DNA from: Spinellus fusiger
Lineage: Eukaryota; Mucoromycota; Mucoromycetes; Mucorales; Phycomycetaceae
Direction of reading: 5' to 3'
Length of the DNA stretch: 64,000 nt
NCBI GenBank assembly: GCA_025094145.1
Contig: JALLLS010000033.1
Coordinates: 248,001-312,000, forward strand
The notes under the pieces were generated by a model. It had not been told where the DNA came from, searched no databases, and saw only the letters and a program-made list of their open reading frames with translations. This document shows positions 46,120-60,117 of this stretch, piece by piece; positions within the stretch are counted from its first letter, which is position 1, and each line of letters starts with the position of its first letter. The translations under genes and the position numbers were made by a program.

Positions 46120-47108
46120 AACACGTTTTATTCAACTGATCTACGAGAAAGAGTATTAAATCCTCAGGCAACAGAAGAGTTAAAAATCACTTGGCTTACT
46201 GTCTGAGATGGATCAAGAAGACAGCCACAGAGAATCAATCGGATATAGATTCTTTTCAGTAAAAAGAGAGGAAGAAGTCTGGCCATTGTAAGACTTTAGA
46301 TGAAGAGCATTAAAAGTTCCTCATAAAAAATTATGACAAGGCATTATCAATACTAATGTGGGATTACTGTAAGATGGAATCTCCAAGAAAGAGAGGGATT
46401 CGGGAAAGTCAAGGGTAAAGAAGACAGTAGGAACATCTCTTGGTCATTTACTTCTTTATTTTCTGCTACTCTAGTTGTGTTGGACCGTCATGAGAAGTTC
46501 AAAGGACGCTGTCTTATCATCGTCAGTGCTCCTATCCACAGCTCAAATCAGATGGCAAAGCTAACCACAAGTCATGGTTGCGTCCATCTTCCACTCGGCT
46601 CTCTGTAGTTTTATCCAATTGACTAGTCTTGGTCTGTAGACAAAGTTGCTATGAAAAGAGAAGGATTATTAAAAAGGTTCTGGTATGTGACCTCATTTCT
46701 TCTATCCTTCTGTCGCTTAGGGTCTGTTTTCTTAGTCAAAGATGTCGCAGTACTTGACCAAGACTAAGGAACCCTCTGCTACTATTGGACTCGTTGAGAA
46801 ACAACTTGGACCTTAAACTCTTTCCAATCGTATGCTATTAAACTCTATTCACAGTGTAGTATGAATGCAGGGGGATCAGTGACTGTTCTATGAGAAGATC
46901 AAAGTGTTAAATACTGAATAAGACTCAAAGGGTGAACAGGAAAGAGTGAAAAATAAAACACAACACAACAAGGCCACTTCCGAGTCCCGTAAGAAAACAC
47001 TTTTCCAGAAAACACCTTTCCAGAAAACAGAAATACAAGGAAAATACGTTATTTTGTCTTTATTGGTTTCAATATTATTATCCATGGTAACTTGTGCAAC
47101 CTATCTGT
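46120..47108. other. Intergenic region downstream of the Derlin gene
   Basis: No gene is supported. A 24-codon plus-strand frame at 46742-46815 (MSQYLTKTKEPSATIGLVEK...) follows a TTAG-like acceptor and looks coding-like, but it ends at a TAA with no continuation I can find. Confidence 0.4.
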
Positions 47109-48262
47109 TCACGCATTGTGTACGGGATGTTCTTCTATAGGTTCGTGATGGTCTGGATCTACAGCTTCTCTAGCCTGTTCTCGAGGAATATCGGGTTGAA
47201 GGGGATCTGTGTTTGGTAGTTCTGCACTATTAGTGGGTTCTTGTCGTGCGATCAGCCACTGACTATTTCCCCCATCAGCAAAAGACATCAGCAAACAAAC
47301 AAATATCATTCCCAATCCTCGGATAACTACTACTTACATCAGTCTGGGAGTCTCTAACCATCGCTTTCCTCCACTCGCACGATCCTGGGGCCATACATCC
47401 TCAAAGAAATAGTAGATATGACCAGCAGCAATCCCTAGTAAGTCTCCCACTGGTAATTGGCTCGCAAACAAAAGAGAAAAACACAAAAGAACCCAGGGAA
47501 GATGGGGAGCACGAAATGCCATCACACCAAGAAAGTTGAGTCGGATATTAGGATTGCGTCTTGCCCAAATGTACACCATAGTGAAAGCAAGTGGTGACCC
47601 TAAGAAGGGTATATAAGCATGAGGAAAAACCAGCTAGAGAGCAAATATAAGTGGGTTGACGTAATAAGAGGGTGTACCGAAAATAATATCAGCATTGTGG
47701 CAGAGAATACAAGTAGCCAAACATAGTCTGCTGGCTTGTTTCTAAAGAAGCCTTCTTCCATCATTCGACTGTAACGCGCTCTGTGGCAAGTTTGTTGGGT
47801 TAGTGGTGCATTAGGTGGTAGTGAGTCTAGGGTATACTTGCAGGAAGAACATGTGAAAGAAGTAGTCAATAGAGATAGGGCCAAAATACAGGAAGTTGGT
47901 GATGAGTCTCCACCACTATAGGAGTCTAGCTATGAGTTTTTATGTGTGTTTTTATGTGGGTGTTTGTGTTTGTGTGTGTATGCTGTGGATAACTGTCTCT
48001 CTACAGACAAGGACCATGAATTGATAGAGAGTATCCCACAATATCTTCTTCATTTGAATAACTACCTGATAATTGTAAATAATGCGTTCATAGTTCAGCC
48101 AGAGATGAAGAGGATGAATAAACCCAAGTTGCTATTGTGATGAGAAACACAAAACACAAAACACTTCCTTACCACTGCTAAACTGGTAAAGCATGCAGCC
48201 GTGATATAGATACGAGTGATAGGTGGAATATCAGTGTACCATGTCTCAATAGGTGTGGGCAT
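47109..48262 (-). CDS. DER1: Derlin (Der1-like) ER-associated degradation protein
   Basis: Six exons on the minus strand: 48262-48173, 48131-48066, 47915-47838, ~47779-47678, 47633-47338 and 47262-47109, giving about 261 aa. The sequence follows the Derlin family throughout: MPTPIETWYTDIPPITRIYI, the WR motif (WWRLITNFLYFGP), RYSRMMEEGFF, ADYVWLLVFSATM, then VYIWARRNPNIRLNFLGVMA, LPWVLLCFSLLF and LLGIAAGHIYYFFEDVWP. Derlins are rhomboid-fold pseudoproteases of the ER membrane that, with Hrd1, retrotranslocate misfolded proteins for degradation. The C-terminal tail is acidic and His-containing. The junction between exons 3 and 4 does not obey GT-AG in frame: CTGCAA/GTATAC must be joined to GCGCGT, one base out from the nearest AG. 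It needs a non-canonical splice, or there is a one-base indel. Confidence 0.92.
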
Positions 48263-48689
48263 AGTGCTTAGCCTAAAGGGAGTGCAAATAGAAGAAGAAG
48301 AAAGGGTCTGTTCTTTGTAGTGTGTAGAACTGTCTAATACACCATTGATTAAAGGAGTATTTAACTCAACCCAATGTGACCGTGACTGTGGAAAATCCTT
48401 AGCTTTATTCGTGCAGTGACTCTACTTTAATTTCAGATAAGTCATTTTCAGACAAGAGTTGATGTTCAAAATGTAAGGCTTGACTGAGATATATACACTA
48501 GAGTTCACTATTAGATATCACAAGAAAGGATGTATAATTCACTTGCAAATACAGAACTGTTTTCTTTGTGTTGATTTCTCTCATAAATAGAGTGTTCAGC
48601 AAAATACTTATTCTTTGTAATAAAATCACACATTAAACACACACAGTAGAGATTTGAAAATTGGATGAAGTATGAAAAAGGTCAACAGG
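48263..48689. other. Intergenic spacer upstream of the Derlin gene
   Basis: 427 bp without a gene. It holds the Derlin promoter side and the poorly defined left flank of the Tc1-like element. TATATACACTAGAG near 48490 faintly resembles the CACACC-type terminus but is not convincing. Confidence 0.4.
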
Positions 48690-49685
48690 GTAATAAATAC
48701 AAGTTTATTGGGTGGAAACAACAAATATTGGAGGGTGCTTGCTGGGGTCATCTTCTTGCGGACTACTCTGTCCAGCTCCTCCCACAAATGCTCAATTGGG
48801 TTCGGGTCAGGGCTCTGAGAGGGCCACCCCTCCATCATGGTAATCCTCCTCTCATCCTTCCATTTCCTAGTCTCCTTACTAGTATGGCAACTGGCATTGT
48901 CCTCTTGAAGAACACAGCCTACCACTGGATTCAGTGCCGAAAAGACAAGCCAGTTCGGAGTAATAGGTCTTCTCTAAAATACTAGTGTATTTGGCACTAT
49001 TGATGGATATCTCCACCACAGCAAGTCTACCAACACCTTCACCAGAAAAGAAACCCCACACCACTACCAAACCTCTTTTCTTTTCTTTTTTCTTTTCTTT
49101 CTTTTTTGGATAAATTTTCTTGGGAAAAAGACTCTCCTTCTTCCTATACATCACTCTGGTACGGTGACTGTTACTCATCAACTGTTACTTTGACTTATCA
49201 GACCAGATAACTGCCTTGCAGTCTTCCTCAGTTCAGTGGAGGTAGGCCTTGGCCTAAACAAGCCTCATTTTCTTGTTTTTATTGCTAAGATCAGGCTTGT
49301 TGATAACAGTGTTAGAAGACAGGCCAATCTTCTTTATCATTTTCTGAAATGTTCTCATTGAGACTTGGGTGGCCATTCCCTTATGAAGCACTTTCATACT
49401 TTGGAGGGAGTCCCTTACTACTTCTCGAGAAATTTCCCTCTCGTCCCTCTCCGTCAGAATAGGCTTACGCCCAGAGCTCCTTCCTGCTTTGAAACAGCCA
49501 GTTTCCTTGTACTTCTTCACGATGAGGCTGACAGTGGAAACACTAACACCAAACATGGCTGCAATATCTGTTTGTTTAGTGTTATTTACGGTGGCCTCAT
49601 GGACAATGAGTCTACGAGTAAAGTCGTCGACATTCTTCTTTCTGTTTCCAATAGGCTTGGTGGGTTGTTCTGTGGTGTTAGACAT
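48690..49685 (-). pseudogene. Tc1-like transposase, frameshifted
   Basis: Minus strand from ATG 49685. The N-terminus (MSNTTEQPTKPIGNRKKNVD) leads into a helix-turn-helix with QTDIAAMFGVSVSTVSLIVKKY and a second DNA-binding half (RKPILTERDEREISREV...). The frame breaks near 49254. Next come AVIWSDKSK (first catalytic Asp), MSNSHRTRVMYRK, VVVWGFFSGEGVGRL, LQEDNASCHTS (second Asp) and WPSQSPDPNPIEHLWEELD (Glu), spread over at least two further frames. So all three catalytic residues survive but the gene is dead. A GGTGTG-type terminus lies 350 bp upstream of its start codon at 49930-50037 and may belong to it. Confidence 0.88.
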
Positions 49686-49929
49686 AATAGATGTTATAGC
49701 GGAAGAAGAAATGAGGAATAAGTAAAGAAGAATTTTTGAGCAAAATAAAGATCGGAGAACGAAAAAAGATCATAGCATTTTTACCAGACACTATATTGTT
49801 ATGAGGGAGTGTACTTAGGCGGTAGCTATAGTCATGATAAATAACTATATTATTATAATAAATAACCTTAATCATAAACAATATATTTTACTGATAATAC
49901 AATTTGATAGTGAGGTGTTATATAAAAAG

Positions 49930-50037
49930 AAATAAATATTCTGATTTTAGACACAGTTCCATAAAAGGTGCATTTTTCCAATGACGTAAAAGGAAGGAGA
50001 TATTACTGCTTAAAGGCCAGAAATATCTTTGGGTGTG
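49930..50037 (-). repeat. Terminal repeat of the CACACC/GGTGTG family
   Basis: It ends GGCCAGAAATATCTTTGGGTGTG followed by TA (50038-50039), like the termini at 4876, 20899 and 62794. It also shares the AGGAGATATTACTGCTTAAA stretch with them. It lies on the 5' side of the Tc1-like transposase and is a candidate right end of that element; the left end was not identified. Confidence 0.6.
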
Positions 50038-50040
50038 TAG

Positions 50041-50558
50041 TAAATGAGTGATTTAGTAACAGTGATGAAAGGGGTAGAGGGGGGTAAGGGTTAGTGATCA
50101 AGTCAGTAAATGAAGTAATTATCAATAGATATCAAATATACTTATCTACTTATTTATCTATTTATTTATCTACTTATCTACCTACTTACCTACCTATTTA
50201 CCTACCTACTTACCTACTTATCTACTTATACACTTACCTATATACACTTTAATACAATGATTAGCCCAATCGATGGTTATCAAGAGTGTCACCCACCACC
50301 CATCTTTTTTCTCCTCTTTTTACTATGAAAACTCAAACACTGGATTTGAGTGTAGTTTGTTCTTTGTCAGATGCCTAAAAAACAACCCAACTCTTCGGTG
50401 ATTAAATTGTTACTATGCATGCCCAAAGTAAGAAGAGGGTCTATTGTGTCATAAAGGCGGCTGACTTGTCTTCTCGTGCAACTCCCAGCCCTATTTATTG
50501 ACTGTTTTTGCTCTTGTGCTTTCTTGTCTTTTTGCCTTCTCTTACCACTTTCCTCCCA
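50041..50558. repeat. TACC/TATC tetranucleotide repeat and promoter region
   Basis: An imperfect tetranucleotide array (CTACTTATCTACCTACTTAC-like) covers about 50140-50245. The rest is the upstream region of the SnoaL-like gene, ending in a pyrimidine-rich tract just before its start codon. Confidence 0.7.
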
Positions 50559-51592
50559 ATGTCAGATCTAGACACAGACACACAACTTGAGGCATCCTCA
50601 TCCAACCCCATCATCAAGAGTAAGACAGTGTGACGCCCACAGACTACTCACTACAGAGAAGACATTATACAAGACCTCTTTTCTTATAGCTCTCTAAGAA
50701 GAAAACGCATTCTAGAATACTACTTCTTCCATGACGCCGTACTTACTTCTCCTATTATGAGCACACAGGGTGTATTGAATATCCAATAGTAAGTATGCTC
50801 ACCCCACATCAGCCTTAACCTCTAGTGTGTACACTGTATGGCAGGCACTCAACAGACAGGAACCCACAATTACCAACATTGTGTTTGATGGGTAAGCATA
50901 GCAGCACTGAGGAACCCACATTCAACCCCACCCATAGACAAACAGCTGTCATCTACCTTATCCAGAACCTATCTCCTACACTGTTTCCTTCCTTCATACG
51001 CCTACAAGTGCCTGCCATTACCACCCTTCATTTCAGAGAGACTGAACAAGACAGTGGACTGTTAAAAATATACAAGCAAGAAGACAGCTGGACATTGGAA
51101 GGTATAAAAAAGAATATATACATAAATATACATAAATATATAGAAATATAGAAATATATATATAAAAGAAAGGAGGAAGAGGGGGGAGGCTTCTTTCACA
51201 TGATACTAAGCTGGATGCCTTTGTTTGTGACAGGCATCATCCAGTCCGTGCCACTGATCTCTTTCTGGTACAACCACGTATTGCGAGTGATTATGGGAAA
51301 GATTGTAACAGCAACAGGAGATTTACTGGATGCCGCATTACAACATGCTCAGAAAATGTCAATGCGAGGGCGTGAAATACAGCGTCTGGGTAGAGATCTT
51401 GCTTTGGAGAATATGGAGAAACTGGATGAATATCGGGCCAATCTTCATGATAACTACATCGAAGGCGTGCGAGAGTGGCGAGAAAGCTATATGGACACTA
51501 CAGATGACACAGAAGATCATTGTCGGCTGGTCAAGGAGAGTGGAAATACTGTGGATGGGATGGCGCCTTTTGGTGATAGGCGAGAAGTGTAG
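50559..51592 (+). CDS. NTF2/SnoaL-like domain protein, five exons
   Basis: Exons 50559-50619, 50659-50788, 50826-50891, 50938-51101 and 51234-51592 encode 259 aa. Residues ~20-130 have the layout of an NTF2/SnoaL-like fold: an opening helix (DIIQDLFSYSSLRRKRILEYYF), HDAVLTSPIMSTQGVLNIQ, VWQALN, a hydrophobic strand series (VIYLIQNLSPTLFPSFIRLQVPAITTLHF) and a final KQEDSWTLEG. This fold is used for small-molecule or protein binding; no catalytic residues can be argued. The rest is helical and charged (GDLLDAALQHAQKMSMRGRE...), ending MAPFGDRREV. A hydrophobic stretch around QSVPLISFWYNHVLRVI could touch a membrane. Introns are 37-46 nt apart from the last (132 nt). Product unknown beyond the fold. 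Confidence 0.75.
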
Positions 51593-54500
51593 ATTACTCA
51601 TAACATCAGTAAAATTATTATTGTCTATAGTCACAAAGATATTGAGTGTATGGATTTGTGGGTGTATAAGTAGGTAGGTATGAGTGTGTGTAGAGATGCG
51701 TTAACATGCACAGGTGTGTGCATAGTAGTTATGTGCATGAGTGTTTCTTACGGAATGAGTGTTTCTTACGGAATTATTGAGCATGTCATTCTTATCTTTT
51801 CTTTTCTTTTCATTTTAAGTAATAAACATAAGAAATAGACGTATTGTATACGACAAACAAACAATAGATCGGTTTAATATTGATTTGTAGAACACAATCC
51901 AGTGTTTCTGTCTGTTCTATTTAACAATACAAATGGAAAGATACTTTGCTATGAAAATAGACAATAAAGAAGATGAAATACAGCTAATAGATAATAGCAA
52001 TGAAATATAGAGAAAACTATAATCTATCAATACAAGGATCATTCTCATCATCTGTCTATTCATAATGTATCTAAAGTGATGTAAACAATACCAGTAGACT
52101 ATACTTGCCTTCATCTTCTCTCTTTCTCTATTAATGTTAACTTTCCTTGGTGTACTTATTGGCCTGGTAATACATTAGATAGCATGGCTTTAGAATTGTC
52201 ACTTTCAGAATTATAATTACAATGGTGACTATAGAATGCATCTCTTGGTCCTGATCTTTGACTGTCTTCTATGGATATTACAAGTCTACTTGATAGGATC
52301 CAAGACATCCTCACACTCTTTATTATAATATCTTCCTTGTTAATATTTACTATAGTGGCTTACTCTCTGTCTTTATAACTAAGGGGCTCTGACTTGGTAT
52401 TATTCTTATAGACACATAAAAGAGTATTCATATAGCCGGTGTGCAGATATTCATTCTACATCAAAACAGAGTGCTATTTTATATCTATTGATGATAAATA
52501 AACTCTTCCTTGGTGCACATAGATTATAATATTAGGCAAACAATTAAAATTTATGTAGCTGTGTATGCACACAGAAGAATACAGCCATAATTAATGTTTG
52601 AAATATGCATTTATATGCATTTATATAATTTATATAAACATGTATGGTGAACAGTATGTAGGCTATTCACAACGATATATACGGTATTTTAACTGGAGTG
52701 ATCTATACAGCACTTTATTCATTACTTAATACTAGCCAATAGACCTTGGATAGATCCAATAGTCATCAAATTGAGGCCAAACTCCCTTTATGTTTAAATC
52801 CTTATGCTGACTGTGATCAACAATGAATACTAACGAGTGTTACTATGGGATACACCCATACTCTAAAGGCACCTGCCATGATCAGTAGTAGTTCATCATT
52901 AAAGCCAGAGTCTATTGATAGATAAATAAAATTGAAGTATACGGCTCAAATCCAGAAATAAGGGATGAGTTTAGCTCTTACAGTTACATTTCTATTTTTC
53001 CACCCATTCTTATTTCGGTCATTGACTGCAAAACAAATGATACTAAAAGTGTAAATGACTAACCATTATGATTCTTAAGTACCAAATGTAGTATTTTTCC
53101 TTTTGAAATCCAAACAGAAATCGTTCTTTAGGATGGATGTGAAATATTATCATTGACATTCCTTACTAATGTTATAGACTTGTCCTACTTCTTTTCACAA
53201 GGTCATGGCTATGTCTATTTCTAATTTCACTTATTGTCACTGATATCATATAGAAATGAAAGTAAGGGGTTGTCTCTCTTATCCATACCTCTTCTAATGG
53301 GATAAACACTACTCATCTCTAAGAAGTATGGTTCCTGTTGTTGTTTCTGAGTTAAAAAGCACCCACATTTACCCGTATTTGCTTAGTTTTCTTGATTTGT
53401 AATATCTTTTCTTCTTTGTTTCTTCTTTGTTTCTTTTCCCACTTATTATTCTCTGTTACAGTAGAGTGAGTATCTAATTAAAATAGGAGCTGCTCTGTAT
53501 ACCCATCTCACTGACTTTATTCTCCGGCAGAAACCCTACAAGCAACAACAAAGTAGTGAATGTTCTTTTGTGTTCCATGCTCCCATTGCTAAACTCATGA
53601 TGTTGAGGGTCTAGAAGACGGACTTTTTAATCCATGCATGTCCGAACCTGACTCCTTTGAGAAATCGGAAAGCACAGACCCTCTAAAATTACCAGCTTCA
53701 GTGGTCCCTATTGACCCTCCGAATAATAAAAAGGTAATAGAGTAAATAAAAGGTATTTTATATGTGAATATTGAGAATATATATTATTATTCAATGGAGT
53801 TTTCTGATCCTTAATGAATATGATCAAATTTTACTTTATCTTTATCTTTAAAATAAAAATAGTCTCATTCTAGGAGTTAAGAAACATACAGGGCTAATAA
53901 TAACGATGGTGATCAAGATACACTATTTCAGATATAAAATTTACTGTTACTGTTACTGTTACTGTTATTTAGTATTAATTCTCTTAATAATGCTTTTTGG
54001 TTGATTTATTAAGTGATACTATTTCTCATCCACATTTTAATCTATTAAATATGAAATCTATTAGTACACTACCTTCAAAAAGTAAACGAATAATTTGTGA
54101 AAATAGTGTATAAAGAAATCATTCTTTCTACGCCCTAATGACTATTTCTACACTTTGGAGTTGAAATTAGTAGGAGTACACTGGGAGACATTTATTTAAT
54201 CTATTTTTTTTTAATTGTATAAGACCCTTTTATTATTATTACTAAGTGTCTTTTTGCAGTCGTACGTTGCACTGAGAGGTCTGCCTTGGAAAATATAATG
54301 GACACATAGTCACTTGCAGAAAATTGTAAAAATAGAAAAAGAAAGAAAATAGAACCAGCTAAAAAATAATAGGAAATAAGAAATATGCATGGAAGAAGAA
54401 AGAGAACTAAGGTAAATATTTACAAGACCATGACATGTCTTCTGTTTTTGCAGATGAGGGTGGTAAGAAAGGATTGAGCTTGTTTGGAGATAGCGGAGGA

Positions 54501-54829
54501 TAGGAAAGGAGAGTGGTGGAAGTGGCTGGCCCGGTAGCCATACCAGACTGCCTGTCGTACTGCACCAAATACTTTGGCTGATAATCAGAGGTTCATTGGG
54601 AGGAAGGGAAAACGAGTGTAAATGATTGATGATGTCTGTTTGTAAAGGAGTGTATATGTTGAGCCAATATGGCAGCACAGTCATCCAGACAGGCCATACC
54701 ATTGGACAGATGACCAAGAAATGGCCAAGGCTGTATCAATGGCTTTAGATACACTGAGATACTGAAAGAGTAGTATTGTCATGAACTGATCCATCTTTCT
54801 GATATGAATACAAAAATAGGTTATGTTCT
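51593..54829. other. AT-rich intergenic region with isolated coding-like pieces
   Basis: 3.2 kb, mostly featureless. ATG 53638 opens a 36-codon frame (MSEPDSFEKSESTDPLKLPA...) ending at AAAAAG/GTAATA, which could be a first exon whose continuation I cannot find. A TTACTG hexanucleotide repeat lies at 53942-53967. Around 54770-54440 on the minus strand, two frames are partly open (one with YQPKYLVQYDRQSGMATGPA, one with LSNGMACLDDCAAILAQ) but cannot be assembled into a gene. Confidence 0.35.
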
Positions 54830-55100
54830 TCAGGAGGATAATGACAGTAACCACAGGTGCAAGGTGGCTAAGGAATAAAAGGAAGAAGTAGGTAGGGTCA
54901 CAATAATGGACTGACTTTCACAAAGCCCTAACCAGAACCCAATTGAGCACATTTGAACTATTTTGGACCATGAGATTCGAAAGAGGATGGCTTTCCAAAG
55001 TACTCTTCAGGATTTCAAGGCTACCCTGTTGCTCAAATGGCAAAAAACATCTTGGAGCTGCGACTACTGTACAGGTTTATTAAGTAATCTCAAATACTCC
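54830..55100 (+). pseudogene. C-terminal fragment of a Tc1-like transposase
   Basis: Plus-strand fragments read QEDNDSNHRCKVAKE (second catalytic Asp block), then LSQSPNQNPIEH (the Glu block), then DHEIRKRMAFQSTLQDFKAT and WQKTSWSC. These correspond to the last third of a Tc1 transposase. Two frame breaks and a stop within the Glu block make it dead. It is oppositely oriented to the neighbouring copy at 55360-56240 and belongs to a separate insertion. Confidence 0.7.
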
Positions 55101-55359
55101 GAGCCTCCATTTTGCCCTTTGTTATAATTGTATTTATTTATATTTGTATTCAAAGCACACACAACATTCACATTGAAAGATTCAATATGAAATAAAATAG
55201 AGAGAGAAATAACAAGAAAATAAACATATGTTTATTCTGTATAGTGTCTTGGCATTTGGTACTGCCAGTGTTGATCCTCACTACAAATCTGCATCTTAAC
55301 CACATGCTGACAATACTAAAGTGATAAAGAAATACTGGATCTTTTAGACACATTCCTTT

Positions 55360-56240
55360 TTTAAATTTATACTTTATCTTAATAATATTATAAATTCATG
55401 AATTCATTAGCTAAGACGTAAAACTTAAAATAGATAAATAGAATAGTGTTGATAATACATAGCAGTGGTTTTATTTGTAGATCACTCAGTAGCCACTATT
55501 ATTCTTTGACATCTATGACAGCCTGACATCTCCGCCTCATACTGTCAATAAAGCTGTCTATTGCCTTTGACATTCTACCCTATTCCAGTATTAGGGCAGC
55601 CTCTACACTGAAGCATCCCCATACCATCACTCCACCACCTCCAAACCTTCTTGACTCTGGACTACTTTTAGGCTAGGAGGGAGTACTGTGCTACATGATG
55701 ACTTTGATGCCCCTGTCATAGCTCATGAGTTCCACTCTGGACTTAACAGACCAGACTACCTGGTGAGGAAAGGCTCCACTACTGGCCTTCACAAATGAAA
55801 TTACATTTTATCAAGGTACCTTTTCAGAGTCTTCTCTGATACCTTGATAGCCATGGTTGCCCTGATGGCCTCCTTAGTCTGTTGAGGGTCACTCACTACT
55901 GTTCTTTTCAAGCATCGAAGGGCCCTTTTATCCAACTTTCTCTTTCGGCCACTCTTGGGAGAAGGTACCACTGATCCTGTTTCCTTGAAATGCTTCAAGA
56001 TGCTTCATACAGTGGCAGTAGGCACGTTAAACATTCGAGATGCCTCGACCTGAGTAGATTTCAGATCCAGCACCTGGTGGAGAATATCTGAACGTATTTC
56101 AATGCTGGTATATTTTTGGGGGATTTTGACAAAGATTTTCGTGGTGTTGGATGAGTCTGACATAATGAGAATAATGAAAATAATGAAAAAATAGTGGATG
56201 TTATTTTCTAATATAAGAATAGCTCGGAATTTGAAAAAAA
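55360..56240 (-). mobile_element. Tc1-like element, family M, copy 2 (internally deleted)
   Basis: Minus strand from ATG 56163: MSDSSNTTKIFVKIPQKYTS, a helix-turn-helix (RSDILHQVLDLKSTQVEASRMF), GSVVPSPKSGRKRKL and AIKVSEKTLKRYL. After two breaks come the VMVWGCFS block and then directly the C-terminal end SFIDSMRRRCQAVIDVKE near 55510. The block between them, with the last two catalytic residues, is deleted. It is the best preserved of the three family M copies (others at 40495 and 7290). Confidence 0.75.
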
Positions 56241-56504
56241 CTCCGAAGGGAAGGGAAGGGAATTTATCACTTAACATGAGTAAAGATCTGTAGAATAGGT
56301 AGAGAGATGTCACCTATTCGCATGGATAGCTGTGGAAGAACAGAGAATAAGTGGTGTTGATATAACTAGCTAGAAGTAATAAAAGGTTTCAGATAGAAAG
56401 AATATAAAATAGCAAATTCTACATTTCAAATAAAAAAGAGAGAAGTCAAAGCTTATACCTGGATTCCTAAAGAAGGGTGGTCTATACCCAAAGGTCAAGT
56501 ATAG

Positions 56505-56803
56505 TTGTTAGTTCTTGCTCTGTTCCTGTTTTATTCTCTTTGTTTGTCCCTTTTGTTGATCCGTCGTAAGGAAGGTTGCCGTTATCTGTTCTCTCGTGCC
56601 TCCACAGACCTACTTCCAGAGTGTCCCCTCCAGACTATCACAACCATAGCTCCCTCAGCCATAAAAACCAAGTTCCCCCTATACACCATACAAGGGATCA
56701 CCCAACTCCTACAAATACAAGAGCAGCTAGCCTTTCCCCGAGGTCCTGCGTGTCTTAAAGAACGAACCCCTTGCCCAAACATACAGATCCACTTTAATAA
56801 ATA
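56505..56803 (+). other. Coding-like island of unknown nature
   Basis: A patch much less AT-rich than its surroundings is open on the plus strand for 99 codons (LLPECPLQTITTIAPSAIKT, FPLYTIQGITQLLQIQEQLA, FPRGPACLKERTPCPNIQIH). It ends at TAA just upstream of AT-rich sequence. No family was recognised and an initiator exon is unclear. It may be the only recognisable exon of a lineage-specific gene, or a relic. Confidence 0.3.
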
Positions 56804-57149
56804 AGTGAAATCAGTCCACCATCTATAGCTCCTGAGTGTTAAATATTTGAACATGGTTTGTCTGAATCTTAATATATTTATAAAAACGACTGTCGTATGT
56901 TTAATATTTGTGTCTCCTATTGTATTGATATATATATCCGTAGTTTAAGAATAATAACTTCCTTACAAATAACCACTCATAACTACTTTTTCATTTGTGA
57001 AAAAAGTGTATCTGAAGTGGAATTTTATTGCATTAAAGATCAATATCCTATTGTTAAAAAGAACAGTAGCTATAAATTTCTCTTGATTATTACAACCATT
57101 AATGTGTGCTTTGTTAAGTTTATTAAAATTGAATTTACACACAAACAGT

Positions 57150-59122
<1,973 letters not shown>

Positions 59123-60117
59123 GATGTTAAAGGTATGAAGGAATCGTTTAAAGGGAGACGAGACGAAAGGGCGACGTCCACTTGCCTGAATGGTATTCAC
59201 ACTGACGCGTGTATTCATGTCGTCACATCCGTGACTGCATTCAGGGGAAAGTTCAATCTACGGTCCGATGTAGTAAGGTATAGTTTAAAGATTATTTTAT
59301 AGTGGTCTGTGTGGTTCTCTGTTGAGATTCACTGTGTAGTCATAGAATTATAATCATCTTGGGCGGATGACTATGAAATGAGGATGAAACACATCAGAAA
59401 GAGTGTGAGGAAAAGGCACCACTATTATCTAAGCTGTTAGTGTCTATTACTACTTTACCAAGTGCATTTATAACAAATGTCATAAAATCATAAGGTGATT
59501 CTTATTTTGACAAATGTCCCTTTTAAATCAAAAACATTGCTGAATATAGTAGAGATCCACTCCATTCATAGTGCATTGACACTTAATAAGGCAGACTCAA
59601 TCAATGACTAATGAATGCAGAAAGGTATATCTGCACAGTGCATATAAATAAAAGAAGAAAAACAATTTATCATTGAGACAATGACAAAATAAAGATACTT
59701 GTGTATTTATATATTCAGGTGAGCTGATTTATATTTATATATTTATATAGGTGTATGTAGGTAGGTGTATGTATGTATGTATGTATGTAGGTGTGTATGT
59801 ATAACTATAACTATATATTTATGTGCGTGCCTGGGTTGGTAGGTAGGAGATAGTCACATAGATACATAGATATAAATAAAGATGGTAGGGAGAAAAGGAA
59901 AAGTATGGAAAATAAAAATGGAATGGGAATAGACAAAAGGAGAAAGACATTAAAAAGAATACAAGCACTAAGTGTGGGGTGTGTGACATAGAATGACTTG
60001 TATCGTACAAAATAAAGGAGAGGTACGATTTCATTAATGAAAATGAGATCGATGGATTCATGGGGTAATTCATGGATCAAATGGCATAGAGAAAAGATCG
60101 ATACATAGTGTGTTGCA
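59123..60117. other. Intergenic region with GTAT/ATTT repeats
   Basis: A GTAT/GTAG tetranucleotide tract lies at 59750-59810, with ATTTAT-rich sequence on both sides. No gene is seen. The first 150 bp are the RPT1 promoter side, which is notably less AT-rich. Confidence 0.5.

Noticed and set aside
46742..46815. Small ORF MSQYLTKTKEPSATIGLVEK...
   Set aside because: Only 24 codons, ending in TAA, with no downstream exon or homology that could be argued.
50892..50937. Frameshift or 10-nt intron (GTAAGCATAG) in the SnoaL-like gene
   Set aside because: A 46-nt GT-AG intron ending at CCCATAG gives a better, in-frame protein; no anomaly is needed.
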